DNA of 64,000 nt from Thamnocephalis sphaerospora. Its lineage: Eukaryota; Zoopagomycota; Zoopagomycetes; Zoopagales; Sigmoideomycetaceae. Shown piece after piece: positions 27,898 through 41,419 of the stretch. The notes under the pieces were generated by a model. The model did no database searches. It was not told the DNA's origin and worked only from the letters and a program-made list of their open reading frames with translations. Numbering within the stretch: position 1 is the first letter of the stretch; each line of letters opens with the position of its first letter. Made by a program: the position numbers and the translations under genes. The stretch spans positions 27,246 to 91,245 of the forward strand of contig KZ992428.1 in the NCBI GenBank assembly GCA_003614735.1. The letters are read 5' to 3'.

Positions 27898-27936
27898 ACA
27901 TACACACACGCATGCACACGCACACACGCACGCATA
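27898..27936. repeat. (CA)n-rich microsatellite
   Basis: Imperfect CA/CACG repeats downstream of MDE1. Simple sequence. Confidence 0.75.
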
Positions 27937-27968
27937 GACGCGTTTGTTTGCTCGTCCGCTTCTGGCGC

Positions 27969-29093
27969 CTAGGCATCGGTAATGGCAGGCGGCTCAGCCG
28001 GGTCCAGACCTACGGCGCGCATGCGCGTGGCGATTTCAAAGAGGTAGTCATAGCACTCGCACATGCATTTCGCCTTTTCCCAGGTTTCTGCGATGCAGGC
28101 CCCAGGGTCAGTACGATGCGGGCATGTAAGATGCATGTATGCGTCTTACCGCCCCAGACGTAGACGCCGTGACGGCGCACAAGCACGGCGCAAGTGTCGG
28201 GGTAGCGCTTCATGGCCTACAAAAGAGGTAAGTATGTGTAGCGTGGACAGCGTGCACAGAACGCGCGACATTACCTCGGCCATTCGTTCCTGCAGGTCTT
28301 CCTCGAAGCAGGTGTTTTCGACAATCGGCACGACCAAACGCTCGTCAAAGCGCAGCGCGCGCTGCTCAGTCACCTTGCGGATACCCTTGATCATCTCCTG
28401 GTGCGTGATGACAAACTCATTGCCGGGCGTAAGCAGCGTTGCCATCACAGCGTGCTGCGAGTGCGTATGGATGCAAGCACCGGCGTCGCGCATCTGATAC
28501 GCGTTGTAGAACAGCGGCGTACAGGCCGATGGCTTGAGCGGCTGGGTGGGCACGCGCAGCGGCGGTGCCGGATACGGATTCAGCGAGAGAACAAACAGGT
28601 CGTCAGGCTGTATGCGTTCCTTTTGCACGCCTGGATGAATGCATGGCGGTTAGCCAGTGCGGAGGATGGCGCGTGCGCATGGATGATGCACGATGACTGC
28701 TTACCTGATGGCGCAATATACACGAGGTTACTAGGATCAGGCGATCAGCGAGCGACCATTAGCCTTTGGACACGATAGCCTGTACCGTCCTGCTTACCCA
28801 AGCCGAATGCTAATGCCGCCTCTGACCAGTGAGCCGTCACCAAAGCAGTCTTCACGTCAGTACGCTTTCAGTGAAACGAAGGTCGACGCAACCCCCTACC
28901 CAGTGCCTGTCACCCAGCCTAGCTGATAAAAGAGCCGACATAGCTCTGGAATCAGGTTAGACGGGTGGCGCGGGTCCGAGGATCGGCAGAGGTCCTTGCT
29001 CTGGTCCGAAGCGGACGCTGGTTGATCGTCAAGTTCCGCAGGCAGCATCGTTGAGAAAGAAAAGCGAGGCGGTCGGTCGTGGCGACGCGTCAT
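27969..29093 (-). CDS. MDE1: Methylthioribulose-1-phosphate dehydratase (methionine salvage)
   Basis: Exons (minus): 28900-29093, 28798-28821 (24 nt), 28705-28730 (26 nt), 28275-28630, 28150-28216, 27969-28087; 261 residues. Conserved blocks: [36 protein letters not shown], the zinc-binding HxH in [21 protein letters not shown] with the third His, and the closing [15 protein letters not shown]. The class II aldolase-fold enzyme dehydrates methylthioribulose-1-phosphate in the methionine salvage pathway. Two successive micro-exons carry the [16 protein letters not shown] block. The start may be the Met at 29093 or the internal Met at residue 16 (MLPAEL). Confidence 0.94.
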
Positions 29094-29526
29094 GGCGAAC
29101 GCGTCACCCTTCTACTGCTTACGCCTTTCTCTCTCTCTCTCTCTCTCTCTCTCCCTCTCTCGTTCGCCTGTTCTTGGTAGTACCGGGTGAGCACTCATTC
29201 GACGCCCATGACGTTACGCTTGCGCTCGTCTCTGAGCACCCGTTGGAACTGGTTATATTGTGCACGTGGGTAGCTTGTGTAGCGGACAAGCACAGCGTCG
29301 TAGTTTAAAGCCACTGCCGTGCAGCGCACCGATCGACGTAAGCACCATCAGCTCACAACGTTCTCTCATTTGCGAAATAGCTCGTCCTTGTCTTCGTCGC
29401 CAACCGGTGTACAGCACGCGCCTGTATTCATCTACCCGTCTCCTGCCGGTGCGCTCGGTGCTGACACACGTCCGGCCGTCTGCCACGCGCTTTGCTGCGT
29501 CAGCTCTCACCTACGCTGCTTTCGCC
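29094..29526. promoter_or_regulatory. Shared upstream region of MDE1 and prolyl oligopeptidase, with (TC)n tract
   Basis: About 430 nt between divergent starts. A (TC)n run covers about 29127-29162; CT-rich tracts of this kind are common in fungal promoters. The plus strand is open from 29260 and could add an N-terminal extension to the oligopeptidase. Confidence 0.55.
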
Positions 29527-31781
29527 ATGACCAAGCATACCTGGACTTATCCGACCATCCGCCGTGACGATACGGTCGAGACGCTCCACGGTCACACGAT
29601 CGCCGATCCGTACCGCTGGCTGGAGGATCCAGATAGCGAGGAAACCAAGGTTGGTGGCAGCCACTGCGCCGAGTCGCCGTGGCATGTCGCCAAACTCACC
29701 TGGTGGCGCTGCTAGGCGTTTGTCGAAGCGCAGAACGCCATCACCTTTGACTATATCGGCAAGTGCAGCCAGCGCGGCGACCTCAAGGAAAAGTGTGTGG
29801 CGAAACTGCGCCCGACCTTGTCTACAGCCTGCTAACTCGGCGTCATCAATGTAGGCTTACCAAGCTCTACGACTATGCTCGCTCCAGCTGCCCGTTCAAG
29901 CGCGGCAGCAGCTACTACTACTTCCACAACAGTGGTCTGCAGGCGCAGAGTGTCCTCTACCAGCTCAAATCGCTGGACGCGGAAAAGACCATGTTTTTTG
30001 ATCCCAACGTGCTGGAGAAGGACGGCACCGCTGCCCTCAACACGTACTCCTTTTCCGACTCGGGCCACCTGTTTGGCTACGGTATTAGCCGCAGCGGCAG
30101 TGACTGGATGACACTGCATGTGCGTGTCGCCGCGGATGGCGTGCACGGGAAGGCAGGCGCGGACCTGGTGGACGAGATCCAGTGGGCCAAGTTCACCGGC
30201 ATTACCTGGTCGCACGACGATCAGGGCTTCTTCTACGGCCGCTTTCCCGAGCCGAGCGTGGAAAAGGACAAGGCTGGCACGGAGACGGGCAGCAATCTCA
30301 ACGCCATGCTCTACTACCACCGCCTTGGCACGCCGCAGTCCGAGGACCAGCTGATTGTGCGCGATCCAGACCATCCGCACTACATGTTTGGCGCTGAAGT
30401 CACCGACGATGGCCGCTGGCTGGTGGTCACCACCACTCGTGACTGCGACCCAGTGAACCGAGTGTGGGTGGCGCCGCTGGAGGATGGCGGTCGGGTGCCG
30501 AAGCAGCTCGAGTTCCGCTTTGTCGTGGACAACTTTGACGCAGCCTACGACTACATCACCAACGACGGCAGTCTGTTCTACTTCAAGACCAACGCTGATG
30601 CGCCGCGCTACAAGGTTGTCACCTACGACCTGGACCGGCCAGAGCGCGGCTTTGTCGATCTGATTCCGCAGCACGATAAGGATGTGCTGGACACGGTCGG
30701 CGTGGTGGCGGGCGACAAACTTTTCGTGCACTACCTGCGCGATGTCAAGAGCGTGCTGGATCTGCACCAGCTGCAGACTGGCGAAAAGGTGCGCAATCTG
30801 CCGCTGCCCATTGGCTCGCTGGCCGGTCTTAGCGGTCGCCAGCGCGACCGTGAGCTGTTCTTCAAGTTTGCCTCGTATCTGAACCCGGGCGTGATCTATC
30901 GGTACGATGCCGATGCCGACGCTATCAGCACCTTCCTTACCACCGAGGTGGCCGGCTTTGACGGCGATGCCTTTGAGACCAAGCAGGTGTTTGTACGCAG
31001 CAAGGACGGCGTCGAGTTTCCCATGTTTATCACCGCCCGCAAGGGCATTCCGCTGGATGGCAGCCGACCGGCCATTCTGTACGGCTACGGTGGCTTCAAC
31101 ATCCCGCTGCAGCCGTCGTTCAGTCCCGCGTGGGTAGCCTTTGCCAAGTACTTTGACGGTGTCGTGGCCATCGCGAATCTACGCGGTGGTGGCGAATATG
31201 GCGAGGCCTGGCACAAGGATGGTATGCTGCACAAAAAGCAGAATGTCTTTGACGACTTTCAGAGCGCGGCCAAATACCTGGCCGATCACCACTACACACA
31301 GCCGAACCGTCTCGCCATCCACGGTGGCTCCAACGGCGGTCTGCTTGTTGGCGCGTGCGTCAACCAGGCACCAGAGCTGTTTGGCTGCGGACTGGCTGCA
31401 GTCGGTGTCATGGACATGCTGCGCTTCCACAAGTTCACCATCGGCCACGCTTGGAAGTCCGACTATGGCGATCCGGATGTGAAGAAGGACTTTGAGTACA
31501 TTCGCGCGTACTCACCGCTGCACAATGTCCGTGCCGATGTCACCTATCCGTCGGTGCTGCTCACCACCAGCGATCACGACGACCGCGTGGTGCCGCTGCA
31601 TTCGTACAAGCTGATCGCGGAGCTGCAGCACACACTGCCCGACAACAAGAACCCGCTCATGATTCGCGTGGAGACCAAGGCCGGTCACGGCGCAGGCAAG
31701 CCAACCGCGAAGCAGATCGAAGAGTGGGTGGACAAGTTTGCCTTTATCGCCACATCGCTCGGCATTTCATGGCATTTGTAG
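29527..31781 (+). CDS. Prolyl oligopeptidase (peptidase family S9A)
   Basis: Exons 29527-29649, 29716-29792, 29855-31781; 708 residues, close to the 710 of animal enzymes. The N-terminus [20 protein letters not shown] is typical, a beta-propeller region follows, and the catalytic domain begins near residue ~410. Catalytic Ser is in [10 protein letters not shown] (~558), Asp in [13 protein letters not shown], His in [10 protein letters not shown]. It cleaves short peptides after proline in the cytosol. The upstream frame is open from 29260 and contains a basic, Ser/Arg-rich stretch without acidic residues directly before the ATG, so a longer, perhaps mitochondrial, form is possible. Confidence 0.95.
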
Positions 31782-32208
31782 GTGCGCATATCCATTGCCA
31801 GCCAATAAATCGGCCCATCGGGCCTTGCTGTGGTTGTAGATCCGCATTTAGCCTTGTATCCTTGTTGCCTCCCCTTTCTCTCCTGCCGCGACGACTGCTT
31901 GGACTGCAGGCCGCCTTGCCAACGCCTGCGCCGACTTCTCTACCCTCTTCTTCTACTACGCACTACATTGCAGTGGTGTCTGTTATTGCTAGACTCGGCC
32001 CACGCCCAGCCTGCTACGCTGGCGTGTCGTAATTGCGTCTGTTTCCCACCGTACGCGCCATCTACGCGACCCCGCTTCTCATCCACAGCAGCGACGCAAG
32101 ACCTGATTGCAGCAGCACCTGGACGTGCTGCCAAGACGACTGCGTTTTTGAGTTGGCCGTAGCGGTGCGCTGCACCACGCAACAGCTTACCGTGCTACCA
32201 TCGAGCGG
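31782..32208. other. Intergenic: 3' UTR and transporter promoter
   Basis: About 430 nt, pyrimidine-rich around 31850-31960. No gene recognised. Confidence 0.5.
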
Positions 32209-34217
32209 ATGACCGACACGGACCACGGACGCGACACCTCGGTGGAGCTCGACACGCTACTACCAAATGACGGTCACGGTAGCGAGCGTGTCGTGGCAGA
32301 CCAGGCCAAGCATGCTGCCTCGTTGGACGCGGCGCACGCTAGCCTTCCGTCGTCGGCACGCTCCTCCTTTAGTTTGGACTTTGAATCGCCCTACCGCATT
32401 CAGCTGGAGCCAACGTCGTTTCGTCCAAAAGCATTAACCAAGTTTCCAGTGACCCTTAATCTGTTCCACGGCCTTGGCTTGGTGGTAGGCGTCATCATCG
32501 GCAGCGGTATCTTTGCCGCTCCGGGCCTGATTCTCCAGCGGGCTGGATCGGTGGCCGGTGCCGCCATCGTTTGGGTGCTGTGCGGGCTGGTGGCGGCGCT
32601 GGGCGCAGCCTGCTATGCGGAACTTGGCTGCGCGCTGCCTACATCGGGCGGAGAAGCCATCTATCTGGAGCGCGCCTTTGGAGAGCTGTTTGGTTTTCTT
32701 TATGAGTGGACGGCGCTGCTGGTGATGAAGGTGAGCGCTGCTGCAGGCGGAGGTGCGCATGCACTTTGAGCGTACGTCAGCTCACATTCGCGGCGATGCA
32801 AAAGCCTGCTGGCAATGCCATTCCACTGGTAGTGTTTGCAGACTACTTTTGCCGCGCTATTCTCGGCCATACACCGGCCGACTGGGTGGAAAAGCTGGTG
32901 TCGGTGGTGGTGCTCCTGCTGGTGACGGCCGTGCATTGCTGGAGCACCAAAGTCGGTGCCAGCGCTCAGTCGTTTCTCATGGTGCTGAAGCTGCTGGTGG
33001 TAGCCGGTATTGGCGTGACAGGCGTGTGCGCCCTTATCTTCCAGGATGAGGTGGTTCACCGATCGGGCAACTTTCAGGATGTCTGGTCAGGCACGTCGGC
33101 CGATCCGGCCGACTGGGCCATTGCATTTTACACTGGACTCTTTGCCTACGATGGCTGGTAAGTGCCGCTGCTGCTGCTGCTGCGTATCAAGTGAAAGCTC
33201 GATTGCTGTAAGCAAAGACAGCGCTAACTGATAGCGGGCCCCACATACACACACTTTCTTCTTGGTCGTCCATTGTATCGGCACAGGAACAATCTAAACT
33301 ATGTAGTCGGCGAGCTGCGCAACCCAGCACGCGATCTACCCCTTTCTATCGGGCTGGGTCTGCCGTTGGTTGTCGTCTGCTATTTGCTGGCCAATCTTGC
33401 CTACTGCGTTGCCCTGCCCAAACATATCATTGTCTCTACCGACACTGTGGCAATGGTAAGCACCCAGGCAGCAGCAATAGCTTGCCTGCATTGATGACAC
33501 TGACTGTTTTCCCCATGCACACAGGATTTTGCCGCGGTGCTGTTTGGACCCATTGGCGGTTTTGTGCTGGCAGCATGCGTTGCCATGAGCACGCTTGGTG
33601 CGGTCAATGGATCGCTTTTTACCAATGCACGCATCGTTCATCGTGCTGCCACACGACAGCATCTGCCGGCCATCTTCTCACATTTACATCCACGGCGGAA
33701 AACACCGGTGGCCACTCTGCTCCTACAAGCAGCCATTACGCTGATCTGTGTTGCGCTAGGCAGCTTTGAGTGGCTGGTGCGCATCTGCGGCGTCATTGCA
33801 TTCTTCTTTTACGGTGCATGTGCCGCTGCAGTGCTGGTGTTGCGGCGCAAGGAACCAGAGTTGGAACGACCGCTGCGTGCGCCTCTGCTTGCCGTCTGGG
33901 TCTTTCTTGCCAGTTGCGTGGCGCTGATAATCATCACCATCTGGCGCCAGCCAGTCGAGGCAGCCATTGGATTCGGCACGCTGCTTAGTGGCGTGTGTGT
34001 ATGGGCACTGGTTCTGCACCGCCACGCGTGTGTTGAGGGTAAGCGCACCGCGCCAAGAGAAACCCTAAACGTGACTGTTACTAACGCTTATCTACCCGTG
34101 GACGTCAAAATGGCAGTACTGCAGCATGTATGGCATCGGATTGGTGCAAGTGATCTGTCGTGCATTCGCCGGCCGGCCACGGCTGGCTATGCCCGCCAAA
34201 GTAACGACGGTCTATAA
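32209..34217 (+). CDS. L-type (LAT) amino acid transporter, APC superfamily
   Basis: Exons 32209-32730, 32805-33157, 33287-33455, 33525-34217; 578 residues. A ~75-residue hydrophilic N-terminus precedes the first helix, which holds the APC signature VVGVIIGSGIFAAPG. About 12 hydrophobic segments follow, with conserved SGGEAIYLERAFGELFGFLYEW, GLFAYDGWNNLNYVVGEL and MSTLGAVNGSLFTNARIV. The pattern matches the SLC7 light-chain/fungal Mup1-like LAT group, which exchange or import large neutral amino acids at the plasma or vacuolar membrane. Substrate cannot be read from sequence. The second intron (33158-33286) is 129 nt and contains a (GCT)n run at about 33163-33182. Confidence 0.9.
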
Positions 34218-34401
34218 GGCATCACCGATGGTGTCATGCATGGGGCACGCTTATATCTATATTTCCCTTTGACTCTGCTGACAGCATCGCTACAGCGGCC
34301 AGAGAATAAAGGCCCTGGCCAACGTAGAAATACTATGTCAAAATGTGATACACGGCGGCGTGCATCCCGCATAATATTCACTATCTGTCGCGACAGTATT
34401 A

Positions 34402-35691
34402 TTATGTAGACGTACAGTTGGTCCGGAGATATAGATGCTGTTGCAGCTGGTTCACTGCGCTGGCTACATCAGGGCTGCACTGATCATCGACCAACAGCTC
34501 GTAGCAAATGCTCGCTATGTGCTCGGAACGAACCATATTTGCATCTTCACTTGATACCACATCCGGTGGCGCCACTGTTGCACCTAGCAAAAGCCCAGCG
34601 GTTTGCTGGTCAAGCATCATGCGGTTTTCCGCATTGAGAGTGCCGCGTAAGCCTTTAAAATATTCCAACAGGTCGCGGAGAAAGGTTTCGCGGCCGGGCT
34701 GTGTGGCTATCACAAATGCTGTCGTGATCAGACCTTCGGCAATCACCAGCTTTGGCAGCTGTAGCGCTTGCGAGCGGCCTGCGTATATCAGAGAAAGGTC
34801 GGTGAGGAACGGATGAGTGAAGATATTCCTTAACAGTTCTCGCAGCGCCTCTTCGTCAATTCGAGCTTCCGATGCTTCGTGTCGCAGGAGGTAAGCGGCA
34901 TGCGTGAGAATAGGTAGATGCTGAGCCACATCTGCAATGTCTTCAAACCGTGGCACACGATTGTCTGGTCGTATGCATAGGCGACCGGCCAGGCAGCACA
35001 GCTGGCCGATCAGTAAATGTGGCTGCGAGCTACGACGTAGACCGCATGTAATCAAGTCCACCAGCCGACCAAATGGCTCGTGGAAACAGACGCGACCGCA
35101 ATTGGCAAACTGCACAAGCACCGAGCGACATGGTCCTGCAGTGTCGGCGCATGCTTTCATCAGCTTCGCAAGCAGTTGGTGGTTATGCGCAATGCTGTTT
35201 TGCCGCATAATCTCCAGACAATTACTGCGCAGCTGCGGCGACTCTAGCGCCATAAGAAAAATGTGCAGCTGCTCCCGATGGGTGAATTCTACGCCGACTG
35301 ATGGCTTAAAGGCGGTTTCTGCCTCTGACTCCCCTCTGAATATGGTGGGTTGCGACGAAGACTGGCGTAATGGTACGGACGAGCCGGCCGCGCATTGGAT
35401 GCCAGCGGCAGGAAAATTATCGGTGCTGTGAAAGGCGCTCTTTGAAAAAGCGGGCGCAGCATCATGTAGCGAGGCCGCCATCAGCTTTGACGAAGACACT
35501 GGCGGCAGCAGCGAGGATAGCGACGAAGACCGTAGCGGCGCTTGCTCAATGTCAGCATCATTGCACTCAGTCTGCGAATCCACGTCGCTGCCTCCAATTG
35601 TGACTGTTTCTTGAATGTACAGCGTTGCCGGCTCAGAGTTGCTCCGTGGTGGTTGGACCCACATAGACGAAGACAGGGCTGGTATTTGCAT
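34402..35691 (-). CDS. Helical orphan, C-terminus faintly RhoGAP-like
   Basis: Single exon, 429 residues. The first ~130 residues are Ser/Pro-rich. The rest is predicted all-helical (HREQLHIFLMALESPQLR, QLLAKLMKACADT). Near the end, FLRDLLEYFKGLRGTLNAENRM followed by LLLGATVAPPD and a closing helix resembles the second half of RhoGAP domains (LLxHLxxV...NKM...LAxxFAPxLL). The arginine-finger half is not visible, so GAP activity is not supported. Neighbour genes give no clue. Coding status is well supported by length. Confidence 0.65.
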   Translation of the reverse strand: MQIPALSSSMWVQPPRSNSEPATLYIQETVTIGGSDVDSQTECNDADIEQAPLRSSSLSSLLPPVSSSKLMAASLHDAAPAFSKSAFHSTDNFPAAGIQCAAGSSVPLRQSSSQPTIFRGESEAETAFKPSVGVEFTHREQLHIFLMALESPQLRSNCLEIMRQNSIAHNHQLLAKLMKACADTAGPCRSVLVQFANCGRVCFHEPFGRLVDLITCGLRRSSQPHLLIGQLCCLAGRLCIRPDNRVPRFEDIADVAQHLPILTHAAYLLRHEASEARIDEEALRELLRNIFTHPFLTDLSLIYAGRSQALQLPKLVIAEGLITTAFVIATQPGRETFLRDLLEYFKGLRGTLNAENRMMLDQQTAGLLLGATVAPPDVVSSEDANMVRSEHIASICYELLVDDQCSPDVASAVNQLQQHLYLRTNCTST

Positions 35692-36188
35692 CGTTATCTT
35701 TGCGCGTGGCTGCAGTGGTGGCGGCGACTACGTGTAGCGGTACAATCTGCTGTCTACAAAAGCAGCGGTATAGCGCAGGCACGATATGGCGGAAAGGATG
35801 AGAGAATACGCAGTGCTGTCTGTGCGCGTGGGGTGGCCAAGTGTGCCAAAGCGGTATGGTGTCGTATGGTTGCTAGCGCACGCTACCAACCGAGACCAAT
35901 TTATAAAAGTCTCCTGCGTCACGGTCTTGTATACTCGATTGCCCTCCTTTTATAGCCTCCTTTTCCTTAGCTTGCCGAGGCATGCTGTCAAAAAGTCCCC
36001 TGAAGACAACTGTCGTGTGTGCATTGATTGGTCGTTTGAAATCGGCCGTATCAAATTGGTCCTAGTCCGCCTGACACCTCGCATCTTTGTTTTTTGCCTC
36101 TTTCCCCACAACACCGCTTTGCCACTCCCTGCTCCGACCGCTTACCGACATATTCACCCTTTCCTAGGCACTAGCCAGTCTTCTAGTC
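35692..36188. promoter_or_regulatory. Divergent promoter region between helical orphan and sirtuin
   Basis: About 500 nt between opposite starts. T-rich stretches at 35940-36110. No further gene seen. Confidence 0.5.
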
Positions 36189-38037
<1,849 letters not shown>

Positions 38038-38557
38038 ACGCGCGCCGCCGAGCATCTACTAATGCGCAGCTTTCCCCCAAATGTCCGTGTGTAATATGCA
38101 GGTCGCCAACCCAGATCGTCGCAAGCAATACGTAATCTTTATCTGCCTCAACAAAATAGCTGTGCATGCGCATTACATAAACGTTGACTGAGCAATGCAG
38201 ATTGCCGCTTACAGATTCTACCAATGCGTAGCTGCCCATAGAGCCACTGCGTGCACATTTTCTAAACGCCTCGTCACAAACAACGATGGTGTTGTGTGGC
38301 ATGTAAATTATTGACATGTAGTATGGTAATGGCGCAGCATGGCCTAAAAAGACAGCAAAATGTAAACGCCGCATGAACCGCCGACTCGGTGCAAATATAC
38401 TGTCAGGTCAGCCGCTAAGATGTCTGCGCATCTGCCGAACAATTGCATGCCGATGCCAATATGACATATGCTTATTTGCCCCTCCATGAGATCATGTATC
38501 TAGCGCATGAGAGGTGAAATGCAATAGCGGACAAAGGACCAAGCAACAACGGCTGCA
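38038..38557. other. Convergent intergenic region
   Basis: About 520 nt between the stop codons of two convergent genes. Nothing recognised. Confidence 0.5.
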
Positions 38558-40805
38558 CTAGCTTTCATGAAGCGACACAACGGTGGTGGGCACTGGTGCT
38601 GGCGATGCTGTGGTAGAGCCAACAGGGATCTCAAGAGCGCCGGCCTTGTCTTCGGTCTTTTGTAATATACGCCATGACCACGCATTATCTGTACAGGGCG
38701 ATGCCATTAGGTGCATCTGAGGCGTCAACGAACTTCTGGGTGACGCGCTTGGCGAGGAGGCTGTAGATAATGTCACTTCCGGAATGCGCAGTGACGAGTA
38801 GCGCGAATGTACTAGCTGGATACCACGACCAAGCCCACAGACGTTCTCCGTGGTGAGTTTCCTACCGGGCGTCAGCTCACGTCCATCCTCCGTGCGTGAC
38901 GGTGACGGAAATGCCATTTGTAGCGATGAAGAGTCGAATGACAGCGGCGGTACAAATGGCGCCGAATCGCTCGAGCCAGCCATGCTGGGCGGCGAAGCTT
39001 GATCGGCCGTACTGCAGGAATGATCGGCCAGATAAAACTCCGAGTCTGCCTGCGACGGAGTGCGTGACTGTGGTGGCAAGGGATGTGACGACCACGATTG
39101 CGCTGAACTCGGGGCGCCATCGATATCAGTGCCAGTCGAGACACCGCGATGAGATGATGCGACTATACTATCGCTTGATGATGTGAGCTCACGCGCGACA
39201 AACAACTCGTCCGCCGATCCGGAGCCATCGCCCCCATCGTCTATGCCGGCGGTCGCTCGTTCATCCAATTCGTCTTTCTCTTGCATGCGGGCAATAGCAT
39301 TGGCCGACGGTGTACTGTCGATGATAGCGTTGCAGTGCGCCAGAGACGAGGTAATGTCACCTGACTTTTTGTATGCCACCGGTTTTGGTCCATTCGCTAT
39401 TGTCACTACATCGGCACTGGGCTCTAGATTCGCGCCGATATTCTGTCCATCACGCTCCTCCACCGTGGCCTCCTCCCAGACGGGCGGGAAGAATGGCGGA
39501 TGTGGCTGTGGATGTGCCAGCAGTCGAGCGCGACTGCCCAGCGTGTGCTGCTGTAATCCTTGGTTGAAGCGAGGTGTCCGCATGATGCCGCTAGACCGAT
39601 GGCTGATCAGTGGCCGTGGTGGCGATGGTAGCGGCAGCGATAGTGGCGAAGGTGCTGACGCCCTCATTCTCGGCACCTGCACGGAGTGATGTGCATGATC
39701 CAGCTCTGCAAACCCGTAGGTTCTTCTGTTACGTCCGATAGGCACTCGCTGCACCCGAGTTAGCGTACGTGTACTGCAGCCGTGCAATCGGATTACCTAC
39801 GTTGGGGGATATGTATCGCGATGTCCACGATGCACGGTGGCTGTCATTTAGCTCGCCGGGCGAAAAATACCCCTGACTGCTTCTGCGCAGTGGATAGCGA
39901 CTATTCATGGTTGAATCGTCAAACCCACTGCCGTTGACTTTCCAGACGTTTGGACTGTGGCGGTCTCGCGCTTTGCGCCGGCGATACTTCCGGATGGCCG
40001 CCATGGCTCCAAGCAGCACTACAGCGCCAGCTATGCCACCCAGCACAATTCCTCCGATAGCGGCGCTCGACATGCCGCCGTTGCTACCGTCTGTAGCTTC
40101 TTCAGAACGACCATTTGCGGTAGCCGTAGTTGGCGTTGCGCTACTTTTCACGGCAACATCTTTTTCGCTGTGACCGGTGCTTCCCGCACTATCGCCCGCG
40201 CTAGTCGTCCGTCCCACGTTGGAGGTGCTTGCAACTGTTCGCGATGGGTGTATTGTATTGGTGCTTACCTTCATGGATGGTGAATTTGTCGCCAGCGCGC
40301 GAGCATTGGTGCTAGTGCTACCACGCTGCGGCGCTGAGGAGGCCCATGAACGGGATCGCGTTGTCGCTGGAAACTCGCTTTGCACAGGTCTAAAATGCCC
40401 CTGCTTTCGTTGCAAGCGCACCGGCCAAGCAGCTGGTGGCGGTGTACCAATGTTGGGCACACCAAAAGTTCTAGAAATGATGGGCTTGATTCGAGGCGGT
40501 TGATTAACCGTATGTGCCGCCGTAGCGCGACTAGCTGTAATCGCAGTTGCTGCGCGCACTTTGTATATATTGGCACACAGTGCTTCGGCTAACAGAAGGC
40601 CGACTATGGCAAGCATACAGCGCGGTAAGCGCGCAAACCACCATGACGGTGTAGTTGCTGGCTGGTCTGTACGTCGTGCAGTAACATCTCGCCGACCTGT
40701 TTGCTGGCGACTGCTAGCCGACAAACGAGCATCCATGATGGCACGACAGCAAAGTAAATGTGTGGATGCTGTGCAAGTAAGGGCGAAGGTGCTATTGAGA
40801 TGCAA
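38558..40805 (-). CDS. Ser/Thr-rich single-pass membrane protein, sensor-like architecture
   Basis: Exons (minus) 39769-40805 and 38558-39725, joined through a 43-nt intron; 734 residues from the Met at 40805, or 711 from the Met at 40736 (MDARLS). A hydrophobic signal or anchor (CMLAIVGLLLAEALC) is followed by a ~170-residue Ser/Thr/Pro-rich region, a second hydrophobic helix (AIGGIVLGGIAGAVVLLGAMAAI) and the basic stop-transfer IRKYRRRKARDRH. A long Ser/Pro-rich, acidic cytosolic tail completes it. The layout recalls Wsc/Mid2-type cell-wall sensors, but no WSC cysteine domain is present and no sequence match is claimed. Confidence 0.68.
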
Positions 40806-41419
40806 CTATGACAGGTAATAATTAGATGCGCGGTGCAGACTAGTATGTACACGCATGTATGCGCATACCGATGTTGTTTTAGACGGAAAATAGCTTACTA
40901 CAAGCGCAGGCGCGCGTAGGACAGAGCGGAAGATATGTGTGTATTTGCGCAGAACCGCTGGTGTAGCAGCAACTAGGACAAAGACTACGTGTGTCCGGCC
41001 GAGCTGCTGCACCAACAGACACCGCTTGGTCAAGGGGCTACCTATCTTTCCCTCTTTTCTCTCTCTCTCTCTCTCTCTCCTTTCGCCGCAAGCACGCCCC
41101 TTTACCACTCGCCGCCCATGCAAGGAACGAAGGGGCAAACACAGCCCGTTGGCGAGTGCAAAGTGAGCTGCGCGACAAGTCAGGGGCATGACGGGCACAC
41201 CGCAGGTCTCCTGCAAATTGAAATGAACGTACGCCAGCCAAAACCCAGTGGCACCGACATTGCCTCATCAAATGCGCGCTACAATCGCCGCTGACTAGTG
41301 CTAAATGCAAGGCTGACAGCCCCCTCCCAACACGCCGATGACCATGGAACAGGGTGATGGGAAAGCAGTGCTAGGCTAGGATAGTGCACCGTCAAGATCG
41401 GTGTTGACCTGGCACGTGT
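40806..41419. other. Intergenic with (TC)n tract
   Basis: About 610 nt. It holds the promoter of the membrane-protein gene and the 3' UTR of the signal peptide peptidase. A (TC)n microsatellite lies at about 41057-41081. Confidence 0.5.

Noticed and set aside
29127-29162. (TC)n tract as a special element
   Set aside because: Ordinary microsatellite in a promoter; another lies at 41057-41081.
29832-30767. 311-codon minus-strand frame
   Set aside because: Antisense shadow of the prolyl oligopeptidase catalytic exon, which has clear family motifs on the plus strand.
40240-40275. A possible extra intron in the membrane-protein gene (AAG/GTAAGC)
   Set aside because: Removing any interval ending at a nearby AG shifts the frame, while reading through keeps it open.
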